Assembly (NCBI GenBank): GCA_016717325.1
Contig: JADKFV010000002.1
Span: forward strand, 422,873 to 486,872
DNA from: Bacteroidota bacterium
Lineage (GTDB): Bacteria > Bacteroidota > Bacteroidia > AKYH767-A > OLB10
Direction: 5' to 3'
DNA: 64,000 nucleotides
Shown: positions 29,455-40,379 of the stretch, one piece after another
Position numbering within the stretch: position 1 is the first letter of the stretch
How the letters are laid out: every line of letters starts with the position of its first letter
The notes under the pieces: model-generated
What the model saw: only the letters and a program-made list of their open reading frames with translations
Database searches by the model: none
Told to the model about the DNA's origin: nothing
Program-made: the position numbers and the translations under genes

Positions 29455-32400
29455 TTATTGAATAACCAGCCGCACTGTTTTCACTTCATCGGCAGTTATT
29501 AGTGTGATGGCATAAATCCCTTTTGATAACGTAGCACAATCGAGCGAATAATTTTCACTTATTATATTTTTAAAAGAATGTTGATTTATTATTTTGCCCT
29601 GCAAATCTGTAATGCGCAACTCGGCATCTTTACTTTTTGCAAAGTCGATTAATATGTCGGCTTTATCAATTGCCGGATTTGGAAATACATTTAACTGAGC
29701 AGTTGAAGATGAATTGTTTTCGCTCTCGCCCAACAATAAATTTATGCCAAACTGCTGATAAATTTCGGCACCAAAATCGGGATTGAAAACTTTTATCAAA
29801 GTGCCATCAATTTTTTTGATGCGGCAGTAACCTGTTCCCTGTGCAGTGTTGGCCCACCACGATAGTCCGTCATTCCCAACATCTGTTAATTGAAATTCAT
29901 AACATCCAAGTGGCAATATTAATGTATCGCTATAGATGGTATTGTTTGACAATCCTAGTCTGTTCACAAGTACAGTACCAGCATCATTTTTCAATTTGTA
30001 CTTTGTACCGCTTCCCTGATTATTTGTTTTTACTTCAACAATAATTCCCGGTGGATATAATACCGGCAAAACATAGTTGGAACGAACAGTATCATTTTGT
30101 GCATACTGATCGGTAGTTGCATTTGGATTGCTAACATAGGCTATAAACGTACCTGCGGTGTTACTCCAGTTGGCAATATTCAAAGGTACAAATGCGGTAT
30201 CCATAAATGGCAAGGTGCCATTCCATGTAAACGTTGTTAGCGCGCTGCCTTCCATGCCATAATGAATATCGAGCGATGTGATGGTGGTGCTGCCCGTATT
30301 TTTTATTTGAACAATTGGGTTCATGCATACAGGATTGCCACGGCCATGTTCTATCTTATCGTTTGGTTTTACAATATCAATTACCGAGGCATCAACTGTG
30401 AAGCTGGCAGCGCCATATTCTACTATTTGATTATTTACAATGTAATTGGATGCACCGGTTACTACATTTATGCCATAATCAAAAGTTGCATCCTGACCAG
30501 GTGTTACCAGTGGAGTAATATCAAATTCTTTTACATCGGTGGCCATGCCCGGGCACCAACCTGCGCGGTCGTAAACCCACGTTCCTCCCTGAGGATACAC
30601 AGGGTTCAATGCACATTCTTTTTTACAAGCCATTGAAAATCTTTTAAACCACTATCAACATTCATGTAATGTGTTCGATAAGTAAATTCACCATCCTGAC
30701 CATGTCCAGTAATTGCACTTTTCAGTTTGAAATATGCACCGGCAGCATTCATTGTCACAGTGCGGGGTTCAAAGCGATAGTCATTCAAAATGTTGGTATA
30801 GTTATCGTATGTTACAGGCCACAACTGTCGTATACTTAACACAGGTGCAGGCGGTGTGCCTTTTATGAAAATAAATTTTATGTCCATTTCTTCCTGCCAT
30901 TCGCCACCGCGCTCTATCGAAATATATTTGTTATTTTTCAGCACAGGCGCAAAATCGGTGACATCAAATTCATACATCTTTCCTGTCAAGCCTAAATCAA
31001 GATTGTTTCCATAAGGTGTAACAAAGGACATAATTTCGAAACGCGAAGGCCACTTGGCATAATAATCAAGTATCGAAATTGTTACAGTACTGTCGGCTGC
31101 ATACATTACACTATCGACAATAGCACCCGCCTCATCGTACACGTAGCCATAACCTGCCTGCCATGCCTGCAAAGAGTAAACAGTATCGAGGTTTGTACCG
31201 TTAACTGTATACGAAGTTACTGTTTGCGCATTGTTTAGTAATGAATCGGTGATGATAATATCTTGCAAAGTAGAAGTGTATGTCCCCTGCGCAAAATTTA
31301 TGTTTGGACGTGTGGTAATAGGAACAAGATTTTTGAAAATTTTATTGCCATCAAATTTATCCCAGCCAATTCCATTTCGTAAATAACCTGTTCTATTGTA
31401 AGTTGAAACATCTGTGAGTACACTATCCAAACCTTCGTTCATTTCGTAATTAGCCAGCAACGAACTATAAAATGGATGTGAGGTGTCAATTTTTTTGTAC
31501 ATCCATCCGGCAATTGCTGCAGAGTCGAGGGCTTCGTTCCATATGTGCACATCGTCTATTTGCCCATCAATACCCGAAAGGAATTTTTGTACCTGCGTGC
31601 TTTGTGCTGTTTTGTTTGGAATACTGCCACTATATGTTAACGCCACCTCAGCACCATTAACATAAAACCTAAGTCGCTTGCCATTGCTAACTTTGGTGCC
31701 ATCATAAACCATAGTTAGGTGAGTCCATGTATTTAATGGCAACACTCCACTTGCGTAACCGTAGCTATTGTTGGGGTTGCGTACTATGCAGTATACACGG
31801 TCGAGTACATCGCCAAGTTCCATAGTAGTTTTGCCATCTTTATTAAAAATACCGGCCCAGTTTTTCCATTTATTTATTTTTACCCAGGCTTGTAAAGTAA
31901 ATTTCTGCACCGAGTCTAATTCATTAATGTCACCTGCATCGCCATAAGAACTACCATTTAATTTTACATTGTAATCATCGGTCATGGAAGTGACTGCGGC
32001 ATCAACTGTACTTGCGGCATTTGCGGTGTGCCCTGAATTTGCACTTTTGCCATTGTAATTTATTTCAACAATAATGTTTGATGTGCCATTCCAGTTGAAA
32101 GGACTGTAAAATTGAAAACGATTGTAACCTACGTTTGATAATGGAGTATTTAGAAAATAAACCTGATTGAAACCCGGAGTGTTATCAATTTGAGTAAGTT
32201 GAGATAATGAAGTGGCTTTAATTTTTATACGCAAAAAATCAGTTTGCGCACCAAGCTGTGGTATATCGAGTTCCATACCATTGATATCGCCTGCTACTAC
32301 ACCGGCTGCAATCAACTCGGCTGCTGTATAAAGGTATTGTGTTTTTCCTGATGTAACACCATTTGCAAGTGGGTGATTTACCAGCGTTGCACCATTACCC

Positions 32401-32837
32401 ACCGAAGCCAGATTTTCGTTGATAACACTATACACCATGTTTTTTTGAATGTACTGATAGTATGTATACACAGGAGTGTATGTGTAACTAAATGTGGTAC
32501 CATTGAAATTGGTGATATCGTAACTATTGTGTTTTGACTTCACCGAATCGGTGAGTGACGAATCGGTAATGTATGTATTGCAACTGTAGTCCCATTCACC
32601 GCAGCCATACAACGCATTATTCGAACTTGATACTTGCCCTTTCTTACAACGAATGCGATATTGCATCAATATTTTTTGCCATGTAGAAGTGTCGGGAGGG
32701 AAAGCAAAAGTGCCTTTGCGCACGGTGCTGTTAAAGTCGAACGTCTGCACTACTACAGAGTCCTGTGCTATTATTTTGTTTGTCGAAATAATAGTACAAG
32801 CCAGCAGGGCAATCAAACATAGTTTCATTTTTATCAT
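29455..32837 (-). CDS. PNGase F-related T9SS protein with LamG domain, one frame break
   Basis: One gene of about 1,127 residues; a base is missing at the T6 run 30619-30624 (coding A6 should be A7), after which FQWLVKK continues into ECALNPVYPQGGTW. Signal MIKMKLCLIALLACTIISTNKIIAQ. Residues about 280-430 resemble a LamG/concanavalin-like domain (FTLQAWVKINKWKNWAGIFNK ... DGQIDDVHIWNEAL). Next comes a PNGase F-like C-terminal jelly roll: EWQEEMDIKFIFIKGTPPAP, ITGHGQDGEF, NPVYPQGGTWVYDRAGWCPG. These are the signatures of 'peptide-N-glycosidase F-related' proteins, which release N-glycans from glycoproteins. The chain ends in a T9SS domain (VFPNPAIDKADILI ... LSKGIYAITLI ... VKTVRLVIQ). Likely a surface glycoprotein-processing or binding protein; catalysis is not proven. 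Start could be the second Met at 32828. Confidence 0.8.
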
Positions 32838-33011
32838 CTTAATTATTGTTTTTGGGAATAAGGCAAAACTAACAAAAGATTTTTTATTTGCTTAAAAATA
32901 GTTTTTGGAAATCTACCATTTGTTTTTTCTCATAGATAACGCTGATGAGCATGGAAAAATATCTACAACATCTGTGAAAATTTTTGACATGTGTGAGGAA
33001 GCATTTCGCAG

Positions 33012-33045
33012 GCAAAAAAAAATCCAGGCACTGCTGCACCTGGAC
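33012..33045 (-). terminator. Intrinsic terminator of ndk
   Basis: On the minus strand TCCAGG (33044-33039) pairs with CCTGGA (33028-33023), extended by wobble pairs, followed by a T9 run. It lies just past the ndk stop codon. Confidence 0.85.
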
Positions 33046-33072
33046 TAATTTCATAAAATTTTCTTTTCGAAA

Positions 33073-33489
33073 CTAAAAACGCTCGAAACGGTTGAAGAAA
33101 AATCCTGCTTCAATTGCAGCATTTTCATCACTATCGCTGCCATGAACTGCATTGGCTTCAATAGATTTTGCAAATAAATTGCGGATAGTTCCCGGTTCAG
33201 CTTTTGCAGGATCTGTAGCACCTATTACTTTGCGGAAATCTTCAACTGCATTGTCCTTTGTTAATATTACAGCCACTATGGGGCCCGATGACATGTATTT
33301 TACAAGGTCGTTGTAAAACGGGCGCGCTTTATGCACTTCATAAAACTGGCCTGCACGCTCAGGTGTGAGTTGCAAATATTTCATGGCTACTATGCCAAAT
33401 CCGGATTTAATAATATGGTCCAAAATTGCTCCGGTATGACCATTGCCCACTGCATCGGGCTTTAACATTGTGAATGTGATATTACTCAT
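33073..33489 (-). CDS. ndk: Nucleoside diphosphate kinase
   Basis: 138 residues from ATG 33489 (MSNITFTMLKPDAV). Transfers the gamma-phosphate between nucleoside di- and triphosphates through a phospho-histidine. Seen: TMLKPDAV at the N-terminus, RPFYNDLVKYMSSGP, GATDPAKAEPGTIRN and the active-site NAVHGSDS with His116. Length is the family norm. An upstream GTG/ATG-like extension to 33543 is not conserved-looking. A near-consensus promoter is visible upstream on the minus strand: TTG, 19 bp, TACTTTCG. Divergent from the phosphodiesterase gene at 33624. Confidence 0.96.
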   Translation of the reverse strand: MSNITFTMLKPDAVGNGHTGAILDHIIKSGFGIVAMKYLQLTPERAGQFYEVHKARPFYNDLVKYMSSGPIVAVILTKDNAVEDFRKVIGATDPAKAEPGTIRNLFAKSIEANAVHGSDSDENAAIEAGFFFNRFERF

Positions 33490-33623
33490 TGTGCTTATTT
33501 TTTTTTGCGACCGCGAAAGTACTATTTCATTTTTCGAAAACAACTATCGTTCTGTTTTTAGTTTTTACTTTGCCAATTATTTTCAATTGCAAAAATAAAT
33601 CACTGCACATAATTAATTTAAGT

Positions 33624-34454
33624 ATGCACAAAATTACAGTCCATGGCCATCGCGGGGCACGAGGTTATTTGCCCGAAAACACTATAGAAAGTTTTTTACT
33701 CGCCATCGACATGGGTGCTACCGCTATAGAAATGGATGTGGTCATAAGTGCCGATAATAGAGTAGTGGTTCCGCACGAGCCATGGATGCATCATGCCATA
33801 TGTACTAAACCCGAAGGAACTTTTGTGGGTCTGGAAGAGGAAAAAAGCCTCAACCTTTTTAAAATGAACTATAATCAAATTGCTGAGTTCGATTGTGGAA
33901 AAAGAGGCAATGTTAAATTTCCGCAGCAAAAACCTTTACATGCACAGAAACCGTTACTTGACGATGTAATTATTGCTGTTGAAAATTACACTCGCTTAAA
34001 CAGACTCAACCCCATCATTTACAATATCGAAACAAAGTGTTCTAAAATCACCGAGGGAATCTTTCATCCTGCTTTTGACATATTTACACAATTGGTTTAC
34101 GATTGCTGTGCAAAGCAAAATGTTATTGACCGTTGTATATTTCAGTCGTTCGATGAACGCAATCTAATATATTTAAAAAACATTGATCAGCGTATACAAC
34201 TATCGTTGCTTTCCGAATATGAAATAAATTTGGAACTTGCAATTGAGTCGATGGGATTTACTCCTCATTATTTTAGTTGCCTGCACACTTTATTGAACGA
34301 AGATCTAGTTGCCTTAATTAAAAAACTCGGCATGGAAATTTTATGCTGGACAGTAAACAGCACCGAGGATATACGAAGGATGAAGCACCTTGGTGTGGAT
34401 GGCATCATCAGCGATTATCCCGATTGCGTAATCAATATTCTCGCTGAAGATTAA
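33624..34454 (+). CDS. Glycerophosphodiester phosphodiesterase family protein
   Basis: 276 residues from ATG 33624 (MHKITVHGHRGARGYLPENT). GDPD enzymes cleave glycerophosphodiesters to glycerol-3-phosphate and an alcohol. Seen: the family signature HRGARGYLPENTIESF, AIEMDVVISADNRVVVPHEP with the metal-binding Glu/Asp and second His, NIETK in the middle of the barrel, IFQSFDERNL, and a C-terminal WTVNSTEDIRRMKHLGVDGIISDYP. It is a complete TIM barrel without an obvious signal, so cytoplasmic with this start. A TTG start at 33489 would add a hydrophobic leader (VLFLVFTLPIIFNC) and make it a lipoprotein; I regard this as less likely because it overlaps the ndk leader. Confidence 0.9.
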   Translation: MHKITVHGHRGARGYLPENTIESFLLAIDMGATAIEMDVVISADNRVVVPHEPWMHHAICTKPEGTFVGLEEEKSLNLFKMNYNQIAEFDCGKRGNVKFPQQKPLHAQKPLLDDVIIAVENYTRLNRLNPIIYNIETKCSKITEGIFHPAFDIFTQLVYDCCAKQNVIDRCIFQSFDERNLIYLKNIDQRIQLSLLSEYEINLELAIESMGFTPHYFSCLHTLLNEDLVALIKKLGMEILCWTVNSTEDIRRMKHLGVDGIISDYPDCVINILAED

Positions 34455-34505
34455 TTTACTTTTGACGCCAATTCGCCCTCAATATTAATAACAAAATCAA
34501 AGACA

Positions 34506-36194
34506 TTATTTTTTCAATATCATTTCCACGCCAATTTGAGTTTTATTGGTATCGAATATTTTCATTAAATATATTCCACCAGCTAAATTATTTGTCGAAA
34601 TAATATTTTTTGTAGAAGACGATAATTGAACACTTACTAATACCTTACCTAACAAATCATTTATTTCTGCATTTACAGCTTTAGTGTTTTTTACATTTAT
34701 TTCGATGTAGTTGGTAAATGGATTTGGAAATACCTCATACATTTCGTTTTCGTATATTTCGCTGATGCCAACATTATTAACTGCATAAGGAATTGATATT
34801 GAAGTGCAGCCATTTAAGTCGGTAATTAGCACACTATAATTTCCATTTGCTGTAAATACATAATAGCTCAATGTTGCGTTAGGAATAATGTTGCCATTGA
34901 CATACCATTGATAAGATATGGCATTTACGTTTGAAAATAGGGTGTCTAAGTTTTTTGATACCGGTGCCGGTGGAGTAGGTGGGTATAGATATACGGAGGT
35001 TTCGAGCGAATCGCCAGGGCCACATTGATTGACTCCGGCAGCAGAAATTTTACCTACAATATTATTAAATTTTACCCACACCAATGTGTCGCCTTGATTG
35101 TACAATGTTGCTGCTGGCGGCACTTTCCAGTAATACGAATTTGCACCCGGCATTGCATTTATATAAAATGAAACAGAATCTTTTCCGCAAATAGAATCAA
35201 CACCAAATATTTGTGCAGGTGCAGTTAAAAAAGGCAAGCACGTAGGATTGTAGCGCAACATATTTCCCAGATTGCCCGCAACATAACCCGTATCGGCTGT
35301 GGGAAAATGCATTCCTAAATTTCCATTTGTTTGTGTGCCAACATTTACCCATGTTGCTCCGGCATCCTTTGTTTCGAAAATTGCGCCTACATCGCCAACC
35401 ATAAATCCGTGAGTGGAGTTTACAAAAAATCCCGAACGAATATTTGAACCGGTATTTCCTGTATATTGATTGGTCCAGGTGGTGCCGCCATCGATTGATT
35501 GCACTATCACTTGTGAGCCTCCTCCGGCATAAATTGTATCGGCATTGGCAACTGCAAGTCCCAGTAATCCTTGTGGGTCGGTGTATACCGATGTCCATGT
35601 GGCACCACCATCTGTAGTTTTAATAATGAATCCGTTTGTAAAAGTACCATTGCTCGAAACTGCAAATCCGGTATCAACATTTGCAAAACGCATGTTGATT
35701 AAATCTTGAGTAACGCCACTTGTAAGCGTGGTCCATGTGGCACCGCCATCTATTGTTTTTATCATTACACCTCCACCACCTGCAGCATAGCCAACAAGCG
35801 GTGTAGGAAAAGTGATAGTGCGCAAAAGACTATTCACTCCGGTCGATACCGAATCCCAAATAGTGCCACCATCAGTAGTTTTCAATATTCTACCATTTGC
35901 CCCGGAAGCAAAACCTGTGGTGTCATCTGTAAAACACACTGCCCGGAGCGTGTCGGTAAATGCTGTAATAATTGGAGTCCATATGTTACCAGCATCATCT
36001 GTGCGAATGATGGTGCTTGGCAATCCGATACCGGTAGGTGCACCCACTGCCACACCATGATTTGAGTTTGTGAAATAAACACCGCGCAACTCGGCAGTAA
36101 CATTGCTCACTTGTGGCGTCCATACAAATTGTGCATTCAAACTACAAGCGTATATACTCATAGTTACCATTAGGATAAGTCTGATTTTTTTCAT
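34506..36194 (-). CDS. T9SS protein with YCF48/BNR-like beta-propeller
   Basis: 562 residues. Signal peptide MKKIRLILMVTMSIYACSLNAQ. Residues about 25-310 are repeated blades of the Ycf48/BNR type: each has a GFA/GYA/GVA-type strand and TTDGG(A/T)TW (for example ILKTTDGGTIWDSV, MIKTIDGGATWTTL, IIKTTDGGATWTSV, IVQSIDGGTTWTNQ). An Ig/PKD-like region follows, then a sorting domain (VFPNPFTNYIEINV ... LAGGIYLMKIF ... QIGVEMILKK). Secreted T9SS proteins of this build are usually surface-displayed binding proteins; no enzyme site is visible. Upstream gap to the next gene is 135 bp; transcribed alone. Confidence 0.87.
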   Translation of the reverse strand: MKKIRLILMVTMSIYACSLNAQFVWTPQVSNVTAELRGVYFTNSNHGVAVGAPTGIGLPSTIIRTDDAGNIWTPIITAFTDTLRAVCFTDDTTGFASGANGRILKTTDGGTIWDSVSTGVNSLLRTITFPTPLVGYAAGGGGVMIKTIDGGATWTTLTSGVTQDLINMRFANVDTGFAVSSNGTFTNGFIIKTTDGGATWTSVYTDPQGLLGLAVANADTIYAGGGSQVIVQSIDGGTTWTNQYTGNTGSNIRSGFFVNSTHGFMVGDVGAIFETKDAGATWVNVGTQTNGNLGMHFPTADTGYVAGNLGNMLRYNPTCLPFLTAPAQIFGVDSICGKDSVSFYINAMPGANSYYWKVPPAATLYNQGDTLVWVKFNNIVGKISAAGVNQCGPGDSLETSVYLYPPTPPAPVSKNLDTLFSNVNAISYQWYVNGNIIPNATLSYYVFTANGNYSVLITDLNGCTSISIPYAVNNVGISEIYENEMYEVFPNPFTNYIEINVKNTKAVNAEINDLLGKVLVSVQLSSSTKNIISTNNLAGGIYLMKIFDTNKTQIGVEMILKK

Positions 36195-36329
36195 ATCGAA
36201 TTTGTTTAAGGAGTTAGAGTAAAGAATTGTGCTTCAAATATAATAATATTGTTGGTTGATAAATGGATTGAAAGAAAAAATATTTTCTAAATTTCTGACG
36301 TATGGCAGTTTCATTTGTTTTCGAAAACA

Positions 36330-38186
36330 CTAATGCCAATAATAAATTATTTGATCCAATTCCGTTGCGAAACTTGTTTGGTTATTATTATAGGCAAGTT
36401 TTCGGAGACCGCCCATGATGGCTTGTTTATAATCAGTAGAACTACTGCTTGTTGATTTTACTTCATCAAATCTGCCATTGATGGCGCTTTGCAAAAGTAG
36501 CCTTGAAATTTCAACTGCTTTTGTTGTATCATGTAATGCATATAAGCACTCTATTAAATTTAAGGTAATAAAATCAAATGGTTCGTAATTATCGGGCATA
36601 GTTTCGAAACACATATTCAAAACTTGTCTGGCAGAGTCGAGCTTGTTTTCCTTTATGAGCTCATATGCTAAACGGTAAAAAGTAAGACGAAGGGTTTTAC
36701 AAATAAGTGTTTTCGATTTTGAGGTTGTGTTCATGCCGGCCCATTCAAAATTATTTATCACAATATTGAAGAGTGTATTGGTATTTATGCCACCTGTATA
36801 ATAGTCAGAATTTTCAAATTTCTGTGTCGACAATTTATAAACGATCCCTTCAAGAGATAAATAATTCTTTAGCCCCAGGAAATTTTCTCCCCCAATGGTG
36901 CCGGCAAAATAAATAGGCCTTTTGCCCATGTGGGAGTGAATTATATCCAATACCAAAATGTCGGAAAGTGAGAGATAAGATTTTGAATATTTCCAGTCCA
37001 ACAAAAATGCATCTGTGTGAAAAGTGAAATTGCGGCTGCTTATCTTTTTTATTTTTTCCGTTGTTGCCTGGTCATTATTAACTTCATGTAATTTTTTCAA
37101 TACATCGCTCAACGAAATTTCGGACTCTTCGTTTTTAGCGAAAAGTGCATATTCTAAATTTTTGTTTTCAAGTTCTTGTTCGGTAAACGAAAATGAAAGC
37201 GGCACTGCACCTGCATACGGATGCCTCATGTAATTTATGTATCGTTCAGTGTTGAGCAAACTCAAATTCACAACCAATACATCCGTGCGAAAGCCATACA
37301 TTGCTTGCACATAGAGTAGAGGGTAGGTGTCGTTATCACCATTTGTAAAAAGAATTGCATTGGGTTCGCACGAGTTTAAATAATTTTTTGCCGCGTTTAT
37401 ATAGAAGGGTGTATATAAACCGGGCTTCAATTCTTTGCGCGCCTCTTCTTCGTTTTGATAAATTTTTAAATCGAGAAACGAAACCAAATTCTCGTTCGAA
37501 TATTTTATTGCCATTTCACCTACTATGGTTTCGAATTGAGGATTTCTTTCGAACAATTTTTTATAAATATTGATTGCTGCATGTCTATATTCACGGTAAG
37601 TTTCTAACTGTTGTGGCGACATACAATTTCGGGTATTGGGCAACACAAACTGATTTTTCTTTAATGCATAACCCGTATTATTGTTGAGTAAATTACTTGC
37701 ATAGCTTGAATAGGCTCGCCCTAATCCGAATAAAACCGAATCCGATAAATTGTTACTATTTTTAAAATCTTCAATAACATCCCAATCCCAACCAATATAT
37801 CCATAATATGGACAAATGTTGAAGTTGTGTATTTTCCAATTGTCATCAAAAGCATAGCGGTTTGTTTTATTTTCTTTTGTGTCTGCTGCAGATTCAAAAT
37901 TTATTTTTAAAAATGATGCCGATTCAGTAGACCAAAAAAGTTCATCTTTAAAAACATTATTATTCATGGCATCGCAAACCACCACATGCCAACCATCGGA
38001 TTTCTTTTCGAATTTTAATTCATCGGTAATGCCATATCGCCCGGGCAAATCCTTCACAGAATATTTTTCGAAAAAGTTATTAAGTACATTTTCGTAAGAG
38101 GGGTACGAGATTTTATTTTGTTGCCCATGACATATCATGTTCATGAATAACAAAAATATGATTACAAGTTTCATTTTCAGAATCAT
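36330..38186 (-). CDS. Exported protein with DUF2723-like C-terminal motif
   Basis: 618 residues with a signal peptide (MILKMKLVIIFLLFMNMICHGQ). No transmembrane region after it. The centre contains NAILFTNGDNDTYPLLYVQAMYGFRTDVLVVNLSLLNTERYINYM (about residues 275-320, quoted here as its parts FTNGDNDTYP, GFRTDV and VVNLSLLNT). That closely recalls the soluble tail of Bacteroidota DUF2723 membrane proteins. Here the multi-spanning domain is absent, so only the periplasmic part is present. C-terminal residues (about 500-618) look TPR-like. No T9SS domain, so probably periplasmic. Function unknown. The second Met (38174) is an equally good start. Confidence 0.75.
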   Translation of the reverse strand: MILKMKLVIIFLLFMNMICHGQQNKISYPSYENVLNNFFEKYSVKDLPGRYGITDELKFEKKSDGWHVVVCDAMNNNVFKDELFWSTESASFLKINFESAADTKENKTNRYAFDDNWKIHNFNICPYYGYIGWDWDVIEDFKNSNNLSDSVLFGLGRAYSSYASNLLNNNTGYALKKNQFVLPNTRNCMSPQQLETYREYRHAAINIYKKLFERNPQFETIVGEMAIKYSNENLVSFLDLKIYQNEEEARKELKPGLYTPFYINAAKNYLNSCEPNAILFTNGDNDTYPLLYVQAMYGFRTDVLVVNLSLLNTERYINYMRHPYAGAVPLSFSFTEQELENKNLEYALFAKNEESEISLSDVLKKLHEVNNDQATTEKIKKISSRNFTFHTDAFLLDWKYSKSYLSLSDILVLDIIHSHMGKRPIYFAGTIGGENFLGLKNYLSLEGIVYKLSTQKFENSDYYTGGINTNTLFNIVINNFEWAGMNTTSKSKTLICKTLRLTFYRLAYELIKENKLDSARQVLNMCFETMPDNYEPFDFITLNLIECLYALHDTTKAVEISRLLLQSAINGRFDEVKSTSSSSTDYKQAIMGGLRKLAYNNNQTSFATELDQIIYYWH

Positions 38187-38449
38187 CTGTGTTTTGTTTT
38201 AAAATAAAATATCGAAAGTAATTTCACGCAATAAAATTCGGAAACATAATTACACACATTACCTTTTCTCATTCGTGCAAATTGTTACATCTATTAGATT
38301 TGTGCACGCCAATCTTAAGCACACCAAACATAATTAAAAGTATTGGATTTTTGTGCTGCTGTTGTTTAGCGTAAGATTATGCATTGGCGAGCAACTAACA
38401 AGTTTAGTATTTATCGAAATTTATTTTCTTTGCCTCAAAAATAGTTTTT

Positions 38450-40183
38450 ATGAATAGTCGTTTGGTGCTGATTTTATTCTTACTAATATCTACAGTAAGT
38501 TATTCACAAGTTTCGCTTCAATGGCAATTTTATGGCGATACTCCCGAAGAAAGCCGTTTCATTGTTGCCGATTCGCACGAAAATGTATACACCCTTGGGG
38601 CCTATGGTGGTTTGAGGAAATATAATCATACGGGCGATACAGTTTTTTATAACACCGATACAATATTGTATGAAGCCAAGGCCATAGATATTGATGGCAA
38701 TGATAATATTGTAACTGTAGGAACTTATTTTGGAACAGCGCAGGATTACAGAATTTTAGTTCAAAAATTTGATACGAGTGGAAATAAAATTTGGGCTACT
38801 GCTATCAACACACCAACTGGAAACAGAGAATTTGCATCAGCATTTACATTCGATCAGTTTAACAATATTTATCTCACAGGTTGGGATGGCGATCAGTTTT
38901 TTGGAAAATTTTTTACGGCAAAAGTTTCATCGGCCGGGGCTGTTGTTTGGACAAACAGTTTTCCCAAAAATGGTTTCGATCCATACTACGGATTAGATAT
39001 AGCCGTGCATGATACCAATAGTGTATACGCAACAGGTTTTGTAGATGAAAATGGTACAACCAACGATATGCTCCTGGTAAAATATAACAGTAATGGCGAT
39101 ACCGTATGGTCGCGAAAATTTGGATACTATCAAACTTTTGGCGGGCAATGGACTACCGAAGATAACGGTACCGAAGTAGAGACAGATCAGCTTGGTAATG
39201 TGTATGTGATTTCGAAAGACATATTTGGTAATCACGATGTTTTAATTAAGTATAACCCATCAGGAGCAAAGCAGTGGGCCAAAGAGGTTTCATTATCGCC
39301 AACCCAAATATCATTTATGTCAATACAGAACAATAATATTTATATGGCCGGTAATGCCGACATCGGTTTTGGTTTGACAGCCTCCCTTGCTATAAAAATG
39401 GATTTGAATGGTACAGTAATTTTTGACAGCACATTTGCAACCAAGACTGCGCAAATTGCAGATGCAAAAGTATACAACGGTGGAATAGTTATGACCGGAA
39501 CTTTTACTCCTTGCAATGGATGTAACTCCGATATTGTTACAATGTACTTTGACAGTTTGGGCAATAGCTCATGGAGTAATGTGATGAATACATCGAACGG
39601 TTTTTTTACTGACCAGGCTTACGGATTAACTACAGATAATAATGGTGGGATTTATATTACCGGCAATGGCAATGGTTCTTCATACTGGATGGACACTTAT
39701 AAGCTTTTTCCCTGTAAAGAAATTAAACCTGCCATAGCTAAAAATGGAAATCTTAATACTGCAAACTATATTGCAGGCAGTACATATACCTGGCGCGATT
39801 GCGCAAACGATTCTATAGTATCACAAGGTTTTGAATTGTTTCAGTTTGTACAACCCTACCCCGGAAATTTTGCTGTAGAAATTTCTGTTGGTACCTGCTC
39901 CGATACAACAAGCTGCATTGTTGCAAACTTGAATACTATTCCAAAAAATGAAAATGAATACATCATTTATCCAAACCCTGCTGTAGATATTTTTAATGTG
40001 ATTGGAATATCAAATAATAATTCCACCGCAACTTTATATTCTGCTGACATGCGAGAGATTGATACATATATTTTGACTCCGGAATCTGCTGCTATTGATA
40101 TAAGAAATCTTTGTAAAGGAATTTATTTCCTTTCTATCACCAATTCGTTTTCGAATAGAATTATCAAATTGATTAAGGAATAA
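38450..40183 (+). CDS. T9SS protein with SBBP-type beta-propeller
   Basis: 577 residues. Signal peptide MNSRLVLILFLLISTVSYSQ. Repeats of the SBBP kind: GNDNIVTVGTYFG, FNNIYLTGWDGDQF, NSVYATGFVDENG, LGNVYVISKDIFGNHDV, NGGIYITGNGNGSS, each with a preceding K-D/N-G-N-W strand (KIWATAIN, VVWTNSF, TVWSRKF, KQWAKEV). Together they form a propeller. Ends in a T9SS domain (IYPNPAVDIFNVIG ... LCKGIYFLSIT ... RIIKLIKE). Probably surface-attached; no catalytic site is recognised. It faces away from the DUF2723-like gene; the 263-bp shared upstream region holds a six-of-eight -7 match (TTTTCTTTG) about 20 bp before the ATG. Confidence 0.85.
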   Translation: MNSRLVLILFLLISTVSYSQVSLQWQFYGDTPEESRFIVADSHENVYTLGAYGGLRKYNHTGDTVFYNTDTILYEAKAIDIDGNDNIVTVGTYFGTAQDYRILVQKFDTSGNKIWATAINTPTGNREFASAFTFDQFNNIYLTGWDGDQFFGKFFTAKVSSAGAVVWTNSFPKNGFDPYYGLDIAVHDTNSVYATGFVDENGTTNDMLLVKYNSNGDTVWSRKFGYYQTFGGQWTTEDNGTEVETDQLGNVYVISKDIFGNHDVLIKYNPSGAKQWAKEVSLSPTQISFMSIQNNNIYMAGNADIGFGLTASLAIKMDLNGTVIFDSTFATKTAQIADAKVYNGGIVMTGTFTPCNGCNSDIVTMYFDSLGNSSWSNVMNTSNGFFTDQAYGLTTDNNGGIYITGNGNGSSYWMDTYKLFPCKEIKPAIAKNGNLNTANYIAGSTYTWRDCANDSIVSQGFELFQFVQPYPGNFAVEISVGTCSDTTSCIVANLNTIPKNENEYIIYPNPAVDIFNVIGISNNNSTATLYSADMREIDTYILTPESAAIDIRNLCKGIYFLSITNSFSNRIIKLIKE

Positions 40184-40379
40184 AACTACGTTGGTTATTG
40201 CTTGGGATGGGTAAAAGATGAAGTTGAATGCTGCGCAAAAAAAAACTGTTGCGAATGTTGTTGTAGTTTTTTTGTCTTGTTACGGTGACCATATACGTTG
40301 GTTTACTTTGCTACATACCCTGAACATGGACGCAATGAAAGAAGGTTACAAAAAGTTTTTACTAATTTTTTGCATAGCC

